A DNA stretch of 64,000 nucleotides from Actinomadura sp. DC4 (GCF_030406325.1 NZ_JAUEQY010000009.1:269974-333973), one strand, 5' to 3'. Shown: positions 7,846 to 17,398, counted from the stretch's first letter. Made by a program: numbers and translations. The notes: generated by a model not told the origin, from the sequence alone.

Positions 7846-10800
7846 ATGAGCCGGCGACTGCGCATCGAGGACCTCACCGGCCTGGCGGTGCCGTCGCAGC
7901 CGGTGCTGTCGGCGGACGGCGGCCGGATCGCGTACGTGCTCCGCACCCTGGACGCGGACGGCGACCGCGCCGTCGACGAGCTGTGGCTGGTCGGCACCGA
8001 CGGCGGCACGCCCCGCCGCCTCACCTCCGGCCCGGCCGACACGGCGCCGGCCTGGTCGCCGGACGGCCGCCGGCTCGCCTTCCTCCGCGACGGGCAGGTC
8101 GCCGTGCTCGACGCCGGGGGAGGAGAGCCCGAGCGGGTGATCGACCTGCCGCTCGGGGCCGGGGCTCCGCGCTGGAGCCCGGACGGCCGCCGGCTGGCCT
8201 TCGCCGCGCCGGTCGACCCGGCCGGCGGCACGGGGGGACCGATGGTCACCGACGGACTCGACTACCAGGCCGACGGGGCGGGGATGTACGGCCCCGTACG
8301 TCAGCAGCTGCACGTCCTCGACCTGGACGGCCGCGAGGTCCGGCGGCTCACCGACGGACCGGAGAGCGCGGGGGACCCGGCCTGGTCGCCGGACGGCACC
8401 GTCGTCGCCTTCACCCGCAGGGCCGGTGCCGACAGCGACCTGCGTCACCCCACCCCGGTGCACGTGGTCGAGGTGGACGCGCCGTACGCCCGGCCGCGTG
8501 TGGTCGCCTTCGCCGACGGAGTGGCCGCCACCGTGAGCTGGACCGGAGACGGCTCGGCGCTGCTCGTGGTCGGCTGGGCCGAAGACCCGGTCGGTCACGC
8601 CCGCCTGTACCGCGTCGGCGCCGCCGGAGGCGAGGTCACCGACCTCTCCGGCGCCCTCGATCGCAACGTGATGCCCGGCGCTCCCGCCTATCCCGGCGGC
8701 CTGCCGCTTGAGCACGAGGACCGGATCCTCTTCTGCGTGCGCGACCACGGCTGCACCCACCTGTGGTCGGTCGCGGCCGGCGGCGGTGACGTGCGCCCGG
8801 TCGTGGCCGGGGCCGGCCGGATCGTCTCGGGACTGTCGGCCGGCGGCGGCCGCGCCGCGATCGCGCTCACCACCCCCACGTCATTCGGCGAGATCGCCGT
8901 CGTGGAGCCGGCGACCGGGGCCGAGACCGTGCTGACCGGCCACGGCGCCGCACTCGCCGGCGTGGACCTGTACCCCCGCGAGGAGCGGTGGTTCACGATC
9001 TCCGACGGCACCGAGGTGCAGGCCTGGCTGATGCACGATCCCGCGCGCAGCGGCCCGCGGCCGGTACTCCTCGACGTGCACGGCGGCCCGCACAACGCGT
9101 GGAACGCGGCCGCGGACGAGATCCACCTCTACCACCAGGAGCTGGTCGAGCGCGGCTGGGCGGTGCTGCTCGTCAACCCGCGTGGCAGCGACGGATACGG
9201 CGAGGCGTTCTACGACGGTGTCCGCGGCGGCTGGGGCGTCGCGGACGCGGCCGACTTCCTCGAACCGCTCGACCGGCTCGTCGCCGAGGGGTTCGCGGAC
9301 CCGGAGCGGCTCGCGGTGGCGGGCTACAGCTACGGCGGCTTCATGACCTGCTGGCTGACCGGCCACGACGACCGGTTCGCGGCGGCCGTCGCGGGAGGTA
9401 CGGTCAGCGACCTGGTGAGCATGGGCGGCTCCAGCGACGACTGCCACTTCCTCAGCGCCTACGAGCTGGGCGGCACCCCATGGCAGAAGCCGGCGGAGTA
9501 CGCCGCCATGTCACCGCTCACCCGCGTGGCCGGCGTCCGCACGCCGACCCTGCTGCTCCACGGCGCCGACGACCTGACCTGCCCCCTCGGGCAGGCCCAG
9601 CAGTGGCACACCGCGCTGCGCGAGCAGGGCGTCCCGACGCGGCTCGTCGTCTACCCGGACGCCTCGCACGTGTTCATCCTCCTCGGCCCGCCCTCGCAGC
9701 GGCTCGACTTCAACCACCGCGTGCTGGACTGGCTCGAACGGCACACCGGCCGGGCGCGCGTCGACGGCGCCCACTGGCAGCGGCGGCTGGCCGGGCTCGC
9801 CGAGCGGCACAAGGTGCCCGGCGCGCAGCTCGGCATCCTCCGCATCGGGGCGGGCGAGACCGGCGACGAGCTGGTCGAGGCCGCCCACGGCGTCCTGAAC
9901 GTCCGCACCGGCGTACCGGCCGATACCGACGCGCTGTTCCAGATCGGCTCGATCACCAAGGTGTGGACCGCGACCGTGGCGATGGCCCTGGTCGACGAGG
10001 GGCTGCTCGCGCTGGACACCCCGGTCGCCGAGGTCCTGCCGGAGCTGCGGCTCGCGGGCCCCGACGTCACGAAGTCGGTCACGCTGCGGCACCTGCTCAC
10101 CCACACCAGCGGCATCGACGGCGACGTGTTCACCGACACCGGCCGCGGCGACGACTGCCTGGAGAAGTACGTCGACGTCCTCGGCGAGGCCGGGCAGAAC
10201 CACCCGCTGGGCGCCACCTTCTCGTACTGCAACTCGGGGTACGCGCTGCTGGGCCGGATGATCGAGAAGGTCACCGGGACGACCTGGGACCAGGCGCTGC
10301 GCGACCGGCTGTTCGCCCCGCTCGGGCTGACGCACACGGTGACCCTGCCCGAGGAGGCGCTGCTCTTCTCCGCCGCGGTCGGCCACGAGGACCGCGACGG
10401 TTCGCAGGTCCCGGCATCCATATGGACGCTGCCCCGCTCGATCGGCCCGGCCGGTCTCGTCACCTCGACCGCCGCCGAGGTGCTGGCCTTCGCGCGCCTG
10501 CACCTGACCGGCGGCGTCGCGCCCGGCGGCACGCGCGTCCTCAGCGCGGAGAGCGCCGCCGCCATGGCCGCGCACCAGGCCGACCTGCCCGACAAACAGG
10601 TCCTCGGCGACTCGTGGGGGCTCGGCTGGATCCGGTTCGGCTGGGACGGGCACCGCCTGATCGGCCACGACGGCAACACCCTCGGCCAGGCCGCGTTCCT
10701 GCGGATACTGCCCGAGCAGGGGCTCGCCGTCGTCCTGCTCACCAACGGTGGTCACGGTCGCGACCTCTACCAGGACCTGTACCGGGAGATCTTCGCCGAG

Positions 10801-11139
10801 GTCGCCGGCGTCACGATGCCGCAGCCGTTCGCACCGCCACCGGAACCGGTGACCGTCGACGTGGCGCCGTACGTCGGCGTGTACGAGCGGAGCGGCGTCC
10901 GGATGGAGGTCGAGAACGGCCCGGAGGGCCCACTGCTCCGGACCACCATCACCGGCCCGCTCGCCGAGCTGCTGCCGGACCCGGTGGAGGAGCACCCGAT
11001 GGTCCCGGCCGGTCCGGCGCTGTTCGCCGTCAAGCCGCCCGAGGCGGAGACCTGGGCGCCGGTCACCTTCTACGAGCTGCCGACCGGTGAGCGCTACCTG
11101 CACTTCGGCGTACGCGCCACGCCGAGGGTGGACCGATGA
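7846..11139 (+). CDS. S9 prolyl oligopeptidase fused to beta-lactamase-fold serine hydrolase
   Basis: 1097 residues from ATG 7846, which has a clear GAAGGAGGA ribosome site; an upstream in-frame start at 7777 lacks one and lies in a repeat-like spacer. Residues 1-400 form a beta-propeller with TolB-like WSPDG repeats. Residues about 400-640 are an S9 alpha/beta hydrolase with triad Ser495 (GYSYGGF), Asp575/576 (HGADD) and His608 (DASHVF). Residues about 645-1095 are a class C beta-lactamase/DD-peptidase domain with S702-I-T-K705, a YCN motif and HDG, plus the C-terminal beta domain. The second half resembles the separate gene at 1053. One protein thus has two serine peptidase active sites. 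It is predicted cytoplasmic (no signal peptide), acting on peptides brought in by the importer. It overlaps the M20 gene by 4 bases. Confidence 0.92.
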   Translation: MSRRLRIEDLTGLAVPSQPVLSADGGRIAYVLRTLDADGDRAVDELWLVGTDGGTPRRLTSGPADTAPAWSPDGRRLAFLRDGQVAVLDAGGGEPERVIDLPLGAGAPRWSPDGRRLAFAAPVDPAGGTGGPMVTDGLDYQADGAGMYGPVRQQLHVLDLDGREVRRLTDGPESAGDPAWSPDGTVVAFTRRAGADSDLRHPTPVHVVEVDAPYARPRVVAFADGVAATVSWTGDGSALLVVGWAEDPVGHARLYRVGAAGGEVTDLSGALDRNVMPGAPAYPGGLPLEHEDRILFCVRDHGCTHLWSVAAGGGDVRPVVAGAGRIVSGLSAGGGRAAIALTTPTSFGEIAVVEPATGAETVLTGHGAALAGVDLYPREERWFTISDGTEVQAWLMHDPARSGPRPVLLDVHGGPHNAWNAAADEIHLYHQELVERGWAVLLVNPRGSDGYGEAFYDGVRGGWGVADAADFLEPLDRLVAEGFADPERLAVAGYSYGGFMTCWLTGHDDRFAAAVAGGTVSDLVSMGGSSDDCHFLSAYELGGTPWQKPAEYAAMSPLTRVAGVRTPTLLLHGADDLTCPLGQAQQWHTALREQGVPTRLVVYPDASHVFILLGPPSQRLDFNHRVLDWLERHTGRARVDGAHWQRRLAGLAERHKVPGAQLGILRIGAGETGDELVEAAHGVLNVRTGVPADTDALFQIGSITKVWTATVAMALVDEGLLALDTPVAEVLPELRLAGPDVTKSVTLRHLLTHTSGIDGDVFTDTGRGDDCLEKYVDVLGEAGQNHPLGATFSYCNSGYALLGRMIEKVTGTTWDQALRDRLFAPLGLTHTVTLPEEALLFSAAVGHEDRDGSQVPASIWTLPRSIGPAGLVTSTAAEVLAFARLHLTGGVAPGGTRVLSAESAAAMAAHQADLPDKQVLGDSWGLGWIRFGWDGHRLIGHDGNTLGQAAFLRILPEQGLAVVLLTNGGHGRDLYQDLYREIFAEVAGVTMPQPFAPPPEPVTVDVAPYVGVYERSGVRMEVENGPEGPLLRTTITGPLAELLPDPVEEHPMVPAGPALFAVKPPEAETWAPVTFYELPTGERYLHFGVRATPRVDR

Positions 11140-12245
11140 TGCGCGACATGCTCGCCGACGCCCGGACCCTCATCGAGTGCGAGTCGCCCTCCGCCGACCT
11201 GGCCGCCGTCGCGCGATCGGCCGAGGTCGTCGCGAGGGTCGGCACCGCCCGTCTCGGCGCCGCACCCGAGCGGATCGTGCTGGAGGGCCGGACCCACCTG
11301 CGCTGGCGCCTGGGTACGGGACCGTCGCGGGTGCTGCTGCTCGGCCACCACGACACCGTCTGGCCGGTCGGCACGCTGGCCGGCCACCCGTGCACGGTCG
11401 AGGACGGGGTCCTGCGCGGACCCGGATGCTTCGACATGAAGGCCGGCCTGGTCATGGCGTTCCACGCGGCCGCCGGCCTCGACGGCGTCACACTGCTCGT
11501 GACCGGTGACGAGGAGATCGGCTCGCCCAGCTCCCGCGGGCTGATCGAGCGGGAGGCCAGGGCCGCGACGGCCGCGCTGGTCCTCGAGGCGTCCGCCGGC
11601 GGCGCCCTCAAGACCGAGCGCAAAGGCGTCTCGCTGTACGAGGTGCGCGTGACCGGGCGCGCCGCCCACGCCGGGCTCGAACCGGACCGGGGCGTGAACG
11701 CCACACTGGAGCTCGCCCGCCAGGCGCTGGCGGTCAGCGCGCTCGCCGACCGGGAGGCCGGCACCACGGTCACGCCGACCGTCGCCCGCGCCGGCACCAC
11801 CACCAACACCGTCCCGGCCGAGGGGGCGTTCGCCGTCGACGTACGAGCCGGAACCGTGGCGGAACAGCGACGCGTCGACCGGGCGATGCGCGCCCTGCGG
11901 CCGGTGCTGCCCGGCGCGGGCGTCGAGACGACCGGCGGCCCGAACCGCCCTCCACTCGAGGCGGCGGCCTCGGCGCCGCTCTTTGAGCTGCTCTGCCGGA
12001 TCGCCGCGGACCGGGGACTGCCTGAGCCCACCCGGGCCGCGGTCGGCGGCGCGTCCGACGGGAACTTCACCGCCGGCGTCGGCACGCCCACGCTGGACGG
12101 CCTCGGCGCGGTCGGCGGCGGCGCGCACGCCGCCGACGAACATGTGCTGGTCGAGGAGATGCCACCGCGGACCGTGCTGCTGCGCGCGCTGGCCGAACGG
12201 CTGCTCGCGGACTCGCTCGCCACAGCACGACCCACGATGAGTTGA
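11136..12245 (+). CDS. M20-family metallopeptidase / N-acyl-amino acid hydrolase
   Basis: 369 residues, a normal M20 length. Metal-site motifs are present: GHHDTVW (His and Asp ligands), GCFDMKAG, GDEEIGS (general base Glu and ligand Glu) and a late H in GGGAHAADEH. A dimerisation domain (about residues 165-275, RAAHAGLEPDRGVN) is inserted in the usual place. The closest recognisable type is glutamate carboxypeptidase / N-acyl-L-amino acid hydrolase. With the next two genes (GNAT and racemase) it fits the desuccinylase step of the route that turns D- into L-amino acids through N-succinyl intermediates. That role is from family knowledge and gene order, not proven by sequence. Confidence 0.9.
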   Translation: MMRDMLADARTLIECESPSADLAAVARSAEVVARVGTARLGAAPERIVLEGRTHLRWRLGTGPSRVLLLGHHDTVWPVGTLAGHPCTVEDGVLRGPGCFDMKAGLVMAFHAAAGLDGVTLLVTGDEEIGSPSSRGLIEREARAATAALVLEASAGGALKTERKGVSLYEVRVTGRAAHAGLEPDRGVNATLELARQALAVSALADREAGTTVTPTVARAGTTTNTVPAEGAFAVDVRAGTVAEQRRVDRAMRALRPVLPGAGVETTGGPNRPPLEAAASAPLFELLCRIAADRGLPEPTRAAVGGASDGNFTAGVGTPTLDGLGAVGGGAHAADEHVLVEEMPPRTVLLRALAERLLADSLATARPTMS

Positions 12246-12259
12246 GGAGCGGGAACGTC

Positions 12260-13135
12260 GTGACCGATATCAGCGCAACGGCCGCGGAGCCGGTGCTGGA
12301 CGACGCGGTGCGGGCCGCGGAGGCCGCGGCCCGCGCGGCCGGCGTCTCGGTGCGTGAGCTCACCGACATCGCCGAGCTCACCGGTGTGGTCACCCTGCTC
12401 GGCACCATCTGGGGCCGTTCCGCGAACCCGCCGGTGACCATCGAACTGCTGCGCGCCTTCACCAAGGCCGGCAACTACGTGGCCGGCGCCTTCGACGGCG
12501 ACGACCTGGTCGGCGCCTGCGTGGGCTTCTTCCACGCCCCGGCGGGCGACGCCCTCCACAGCCACATCGCCGGCGTCGCCCCGGCCGCCACCGGTCGCAG
12601 CATCGGCTTCGCGCTCAAACTGCACCAGCGCGCGTGGGCGTTGCTGCGCGGTGTCTCCGAGATCGCCTGGACGTTCGACCCGCTGGTGGCCCGGAACGCC
12701 TACTTCAACCTGGTGAAGCTGGCCGCGCGGCCGGTCGAGTACCTGCCGGACTTCTACGGCCCGATGTCCGATGCCATCAACGGCGACGAGTACTCCGACC
12801 GGCTCCTGGTGAGCTGGCGGCTCCGCGACGGCGCGGTGGCGCTCGCCGGTCTCGGGAGCGGCGCCGGCGACGTCGCCGAGGACGAGCTGAGGGCGGGCGC
12901 CGTCCTCGCGTTGAGCATCGCCGAAGACGGCAGCCCGGTACTCGGCCGGCTCGACGGCGTGACCTCACTCGTCGCCGTGCCCCGGGACATCGCGGCGCTT
13001 CGCACTCACGAACCGGAGCTGGCACGGCGCTGGCGGCTCGCCGTACGCGAGGCGCTCTCCGGTCTGACCGGCCGCGGTGGCCGGATCGACGGCTTCGACC
13101 GTACCGGCTGGTACGTCATACGGAGGGACTCGTGA
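12260..13135 (+). CDS. GNAT-superfamily acyltransferase (COG3375-like), candidate N-succinyltransferase
   Basis: 291 residues from GTG 12260, chosen because GAGGAG lies just upstream; a TTG at 12242 would overlap the M20 stop. The N-terminal half has the GNAT layout, with VGACVGFFHAPAGD and HIAGVAPAATGRSIGFALKL as the acyl-CoA-binding loop region. Proteins of this type are typically encoded next to MenC/NSAR genes, as here, where the stop overlaps the racemase GTG start. In Geobacillus a GNAT protein succinylates D-amino acids in the D-to-L conversion route; this is the most likely role. The second half (about residues 190-291) has no motif I recognise. Confidence 0.82.
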   Translation: MTDISATAAEPVLDDAVRAAEAAARAAGVSVRELTDIAELTGVVTLLGTIWGRSANPPVTIELLRAFTKAGNYVAGAFDGDDLVGACVGFFHAPAGDALHSHIAGVAPAATGRSIGFALKLHQRAWALLRGVSEIAWTFDPLVARNAYFNLVKLAARPVEYLPDFYGPMSDAINGDEYSDRLLVSWRLRDGAVALAGLGSGAGDVAEDELRAGAVLALSIAEDGSPVLGRLDGVTSLVAVPRDIAALRTHEPELARRWRLAVREALSGLTGRGGRIDGFDRTGWYVIRRDS

Positions 13136-14238
13136 AACTCACCGGCGTCGAACTGCGATGGATCTCCATGCCACTCGTCGCGCCGTTCCGCACGTCGTTC
13201 GGCACCCAGACCGTCCGCGACATCCTGCTCGTACGGGTGATGGCGGACGACACCGAGGGCTGGGGCGAGTGCGTGGCGATGACCAGCCCCCGCTACTCGT
13301 CCGAGTACGTCGACGCGGCCGCGGACGTGCTGCGCCGCTTCCTCGTCCCGGCGGTGATGGCGGCCGGGCCGCCGTCGGCCCAGTCCGTCGCCGGGATCCT
13401 CGCGCCGTTCAAGGGCCACCACATGGCCAAGGCGGCACTCGAGATGGCGGTGCTGGACGCCGAGCTGCGCGCCGAGGGCCGCTCGTTCGGCCGCGAGCTC
13501 GGCGCCGTACGCGAGCGGGTCCCGTGCGGGGTCTCGGTCGGGATCATGGACAGCGTTCCCGAGCTCCTCGACGCCGTCGACGGTTACCTCGCCGAGGGAT
13601 ACGTCCGCATCAAGCTCAAGATCGAGCCGGGCTGGGACGTCGAACCGGTCCGCGCGGTCCGCGAGCGGTACGGTGACGACCTGCTGCTCCAGGTGGACGC
13701 CAACACGGCCTACACCCTGGCCGACGCACGGCAACTGGCCCGGCTGGACCCCTTCGACCTCCTGCTGATCGAGCAGCCCCTCGACGAAGAGGACGTGCTC
13801 GGCCACGTGGATCTGGCCCGCCTCATCCGTACGCCGATCTGCCTGGACGAGTCCATCACCTCGGCCCGCGATGCCGCGGCGGCGATCCGGCTGGGCGCCT
13901 GCAGCGTGGTGAACATCAAGCCCGGGCGGGTCGGCGGGTACCTGGAGGCCCGCCGGATCCACGACGTCTGCGCGGCCCACGGCGTACCGGTGTGGTGCGG
14001 CGGAATGCTGGAGACCGGCCTCGGCCGGGCCGCCAACCTCGCGCTCGCGGCGATGCCCGGTTTCACACTGCCCGGCGACACGTCGGCGTCCGGGCGGTAC
14101 TACGCCTCGGACATCACCGAGCCGTTCGTCCTCGACGACGGCCACCTCGGCGTGCCCACCGGCCCCGGGCTCGGCCTGGTGCCGGTGCCGGACCGGCTCG
14201 CCGAGGTCACCAGCGCCACCGAGTGGCTCACCGGCTGA
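13132..14238 (+). CDS. N-acylamino acid racemase / o-succinylbenzoate synthase (enolase superfamily)
   Basis: 368 residues from GTG 13132 (GTGA overlap). Catalytic residues of the MenC/NSAR group are all seen: K161-L-K163 at the first lysine site, metal ligands D189, E214 and D239, and K263 in VNIKPGRVGG. From memory these numbers equal those of the Amycolatopsis N-acylamino acid racemase, and the length also matches. The enzyme removes the alpha proton of an N-acylamino acid, or makes o-succinylbenzoate in menaquinone synthesis. No other men gene is nearby, and the neighbours are a GNAT and an M20 hydrolase, so racemisation of N-succinylamino acids is favoured over a menC role. Confidence 0.9.
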   Translation: MKLTGVELRWISMPLVAPFRTSFGTQTVRDILLVRVMADDTEGWGECVAMTSPRYSSEYVDAAADVLRRFLVPAVMAAGPPSAQSVAGILAPFKGHHMAKAALEMAVLDAELRAEGRSFGRELGAVRERVPCGVSVGIMDSVPELLDAVDGYLAEGYVRIKLKIEPGWDVEPVRAVRERYGDDLLLQVDANTAYTLADARQLARLDPFDLLLIEQPLDEEDVLGHVDLARLIRTPICLDESITSARDAAAAIRLGACSVVNIKPGRVGGYLEARRIHDVCAAHGVPVWCGGMLETGLGRAANLALAAMPGFTLPGDTSASGRYYASDITEPFVLDDGHLGVPTGPGLGLVPVPDRLAEVTSATEWLTG

Positions 14239-14268
14239 CCGGCCGGGCGGGTTGACCGTGCGTCTACC

Positions 14269-15939
14269 GTGACACTTGTGCAGCAGGCCGGCGTCGCGCG
14301 CCCCCGCGCGAGTCTCGGACGGGTCGTCGACGACCTGGGGGCTACCCTGCTCGAACTCGCACACGGCGACCCCCACCGCCCCGGAGAGATCAGCGCCGTC
14401 GTCTTCCACGACCCGCTGGACCAGCCGGTGCTGCCGCCCCACGCGCTGGTGCTCGGCGTCGGGGTGGACGCTCCCGGCCACATCGCCGCGCTTCTGCGCA
14501 CGCTGGGGCACCAGAACGCGGCCGCGCTCGTCCTCCGCGCCCCGGTCCCGCTCACCGACGAGGTCCGCGCCGCCGCCGACGAGGCGGCGGTCGCCGTGCT
14601 CGGCCTGCGCCGCGGCGCTCCGTGGGGTCACCTCAGCGAGATGCTCCGGTCCCTGCTCGCCCGGGGCGCCGGCGTGGAGTCCGCGGAGTCGCTCGGCGGG
14701 CTGCCGGCGGGTGACCTGTTCGCGGTCGCGAACGCGATCGCGGCGCTTCTCGACGCGCCGATCACCATCGAGGACCGCAACTCCCGCGTGCTGGCCTTCT
14801 CCGGCCGCCAGGACGAGGCCGACCCCTCCCGGGTCGAGACCATCCTCGGCCGGCAGGTGCCGGAGCGGTACGCGCGCATGCTGCACGAGGGCGGGGTCTT
14901 CCGGGACCTGCTGCGCAGCGACCAGCCCGTCTTCATCGAACCCATCTCCGACGGCATGGGCGGCTTCACGCTGCCACGCGTCGCCATCTCCGTACGCGCG
15001 GGCGACGAGGTTCTCGGCTCCATCTGGGCGGCGGTACCCGCCCGTCTCAGCGACGAGCGCAACGAGGCGCTGCGCGAGTCGGCCAAGCTGGTCGCGCTGC
15101 ACATGCTCAGGGTCCGTGCCGGCGCCGACGTGCAGCGGCGGGTACGGGCCGACCTGCTGAGCACCGCGCTCGAAGGCGGCGTCGGCGCGGGCGAGGCGCT
15201 CGAACGGCTCGGCCTGTCGAGCCAGCCCCTGCTGGTGCTCGGAGTGGCCCTCGACGAGCGCGGCCCGCACTACGACAACGCCGACAGCGCGGCCGTGGTC
15301 CACGACCGGCAGCGGCTGAGCGACGCGTTCGCCCTGCACCTGTCCGCGATCCACCCCCGGTCCGCGGCGGCGGCGATCGGCGCGGTCACCTACGGGCTGG
15401 TGCCCATGACCGGAGCCGCGGAGACGGCCGAGACCCGCGCGGTGGGGATCCTCCAGGACTTCCTGGACCGCGTGGGAGACCGGCTGCCACCGATCACCGC
15501 GGTCGGCCCGGTGGCACTCGACCTGTCCGACGTGGCCCACAGCCGATCGTGCGTGGACCGGGTCCTGCGGGTGCTCCGCGACCGGCGCCTCCACCGGCGG
15601 ATCGGCCGCTTCGACGAGATGCAGGGCGAAGCACTGATCTCGGAGCTGCGCGACCTCGCCGGAGCGCGGAGCGAGGAGCCGACGGGAGCCTTGGCGCGGC
15701 TGATCGCCTACGACCGCCGCCACCGCGGCAATCTCGTCCAGACACTCCGCGCCTGGCTCGACGCGTTCGGCGACGTCGTCATGGCCGCCGAGTCCGTCGG
15801 CGTCCACCAGAACACCTTCCGCTACCGGTTCCGGCGGGTCGCCGAGGTCGGACAGTGCGATCTCAGCGACCCCGATCAGCGGTTCGCCATGATGGTGCAA
15901 CTGCAGGTACTCCGCGTCGACTCCCCGCCCGACCCCTGA
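14269..15939 (+). CDS. PucR/CdaR-family transcriptional regulator
   Basis: 556 residues from GTG 14269, 30 bases after the racemase stop. The N-terminal and central part looks like a GAF/CdaR sensor region (VANAIAALLDAPITIEDRNS and following). The C-terminal PucR helix-turn-helix is clear at about residues 480-545 (RGNLVQTLRAWLDAFGDVVM, then HQNTFRYRFRRV). Such proteins respond to small metabolites and usually control adjacent catabolic genes. It is the last gene of the peptide locus and is likely its regulator, by position. A small hairpin follows its stop. Confidence 0.92.
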   Translation: MTLVQQAGVARPRASLGRVVDDLGATLLELAHGDPHRPGEISAVVFHDPLDQPVLPPHALVLGVGVDAPGHIAALLRTLGHQNAAALVLRAPVPLTDEVRAAADEAAVAVLGLRRGAPWGHLSEMLRSLLARGAGVESAESLGGLPAGDLFAVANAIAALLDAPITIEDRNSRVLAFSGRQDEADPSRVETILGRQVPERYARMLHEGGVFRDLLRSDQPVFIEPISDGMGGFTLPRVAISVRAGDEVLGSIWAAVPARLSDERNEALRESAKLVALHMLRVRAGADVQRRVRADLLSTALEGGVGAGEALERLGLSSQPLLVLGVALDERGPHYDNADSAAVVHDRQRLSDAFALHLSAIHPRSAAAAIGAVTYGLVPMTGAAETAETRAVGILQDFLDRVGDRLPPITAVGPVALDLSDVAHSRSCVDRVLRVLRDRRLHRRIGRFDEMQGEALISELRDLAGARSEEPTGALARLIAYDRRHRGNLVQTLRAWLDAFGDVVMAAESVGVHQNTFRYRFRRVAEVGQCDLSDPDQRFAMMVQLQVLRVDSPPDP

Positions 15940-15944
15940 TGATC

Positions 15945-15965
15945 GGCCGTTTCGTCGGCCTTCTT
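15945..15965 (+). terminator. Possible terminator after the PucR gene
   Basis: GGCCG and CGGCC pair around a six-base loop, followed by TTCTT. The stem is short (5 bp), so strength is uncertain, but it sits 6 bases after the stop of the last gene in the peptide locus. Confidence 0.45.
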
Positions 15966-16007
15966 ATGGGGGGCGATTAATTCGGTCGCCGTCCTCATGG
16001 CCCGGGG

Positions 16008-16024
16008 CTTTAGGTCCGCTAAAG
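16008..16024. promoter_or_regulatory. 17-bp inverted repeat upstream of the P450 gene
   Basis: CTTTAG and CTAAAG flank a five-base spacer, about 160 bases upstream of the P450 start in a 247-base intergenic region of lower GC. It may be an operator or a small hairpin. No regulator can be matched to it. Confidence 0.35.
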
Positions 16025-16186
16025 GGATGGTCGAACCGACATTGCCCAGCTCAGCCTGTCGAGGTCGGCCGGCGGATCCGGAAGCACGAAATCGGCACGC
16101 CGGAAAGTCGTCGATCGTGGGTACATTGAGCTGGTCGTAGTAATCATCGGCTGCCGGCCGGATGACGGCCGCGATCGGAGTCGACC

Positions 16187-17398
16187 ATGACGGAATCACC
16201 ACCCGTAGCCTCGCCGTTCGTTGAAGCCGCACCGACCGCTCGCTATGCCGCATTCGCCGAGCTCGCGGCGGCCGGGCCCGTACAACAGGTCACGTTGTTC
16301 ACCGGTATCCCGGTATGGGTGATCACCGGGTACGCCGAGACGCGGGAGGCGCTCACCCACCCGGACATCATCAAGGGCAGCAGTGGTGACGGCCCGCACA
16401 ATGACGCGGTCCCGGCCGACCTCGCCGCGGCGATGCACAACAATCTGCTCGGCGCCAATCCGCCCGATCACACCCGGCTGCGGCAGTTGGTGTCCGCCGC
16501 GTTCACCCGGCGCCGCATCGACGCATTGGAGCCGGCGATCCGGCGCATTGTCGACGACCTGCTGGACGATATCTCGGTCGCGGGCCAGAATGGCGCACCG
16601 GTCGACCTGCTGGCCGCCTTGTGTTATCCCCTGCCGCTCACCGTGATCAGCGAACTGCTCGGCGTACCGGAGGACCGCCGGCGCGACTTCCTGGAATGGA
16701 CGACCGTGGCCATTCACGGCCCGGCCCACGCCGCCGACGCCTTCGTCGCCGCGGCGACGTCGTTGATCGGTTACATCCGCGAACTGATAGCGCAGAAGCG
16801 GGTCGACCCGTCCGACGACCTGATCTCGGCAATGGTCGCGGCGCGCGCCGACGGCGACCGGTTGTCCGAGGACGAGCTGACCTCGATGCTCTTCCTGCTG
16901 CTCCTCGCCGGCTACGAGACGACGGCCCATCTGATGTCCGGCGGCACGCGGGCGCTGCTGACCCATCCCGACCAGCTCGACCTCGTACGCGCCGAACCCG
17001 GCCGCTGGCCCGCGGTCGTCGAGGAACTGCTCCGTTTTCACAACCCGGTGCAGGTGACGCCCCCGTACCGGACCGCGGCGCCGGTACTGATCGGCGGCGT
17101 CACCATCCCCGCCGGCGAGATGGTGCTGCCCTCACCGCTCGCCGCCAACCGCGACCCTGGTCAGTTCTCTGAGCCGGAGCGGCTCGATATCACCAGGTCA
17201 CAGGCGCATCTGGCCTTCGGGCACGGCATCCACCACTGTCTCGGCGCACCGCTGGCGCGGCTCGAGGCAAGGATCGCGCTCAGCGCACTGTTCGATCGAT
17301 TCCCGAAAGTGCGCCTCGCCGTACCCCCGGAGGAGCTCACGATGCAGGCCAGCCTGCTCGTCAACGGGCTCACCGCCCTGCCGGTCATCGTGGACTGA
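16187..17398 (+). CDS. Cytochrome P450
   Basis: 403 residues, a normal bacterial class I P450 length. The I-helix oxygen-binding motif is AGYETT, the K-helix ExxR is in EELLRFHNPVQ, and the heme-ligand loop FGHGIHHCLGAPLAR has Cys351 as the axial thiolate. The protein is soluble and needs ferredoxin and reductase partners, which are not encoded nearby. The substrate is unknown. It stands alone between the peptide locus and a cupin gene and does not look like part of a biosynthetic operon. Confidence 0.95.
   Translation: MTESPPVASPFVEAAPTARYAAFAELAAAGPVQQVTLFTGIPVWVITGYAETREALTHPDIIKGSSGDGPHNDAVPADLAAAMHNNLLGANPPDHTRLRQLVSAAFTRRRIDALEPAIRRIVDDLLDDISVAGQNGAPVDLLAALCYPLPLTVISELLGVPEDRRRDFLEWTTVAIHGPAHAADAFVAAATSLIGYIRELIAQKRVDPSDDLISAMVAARADGDRLSEDELTSMLFLLLLAGYETTAHLMSGGTRALLTHPDQLDLVRAEPGRWPAVVEELLRFHNPVQVTPPYRTAAPVLIGGVTIPAGEMVLPSPLAANRDPGQFSEPERLDITRSQAHLAFGHGIHHCLGAPLARLEARIALSALFDRFPKVRLAVPPEELTMQASLLVNGLTALPVIVD

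Noticed and set aside
13132..14238. Assignment as menC
   Set aside because: No other menaquinone gene is near; GNAT and M20 neighbours favour an N-acylamino acid racemase, although the reaction cannot be separated by sequence alone.
13006..15900. Long minus-strand open frame (964 codons)
   Set aside because: Antisense of the racemase and PucR genes; no recognisable protein.
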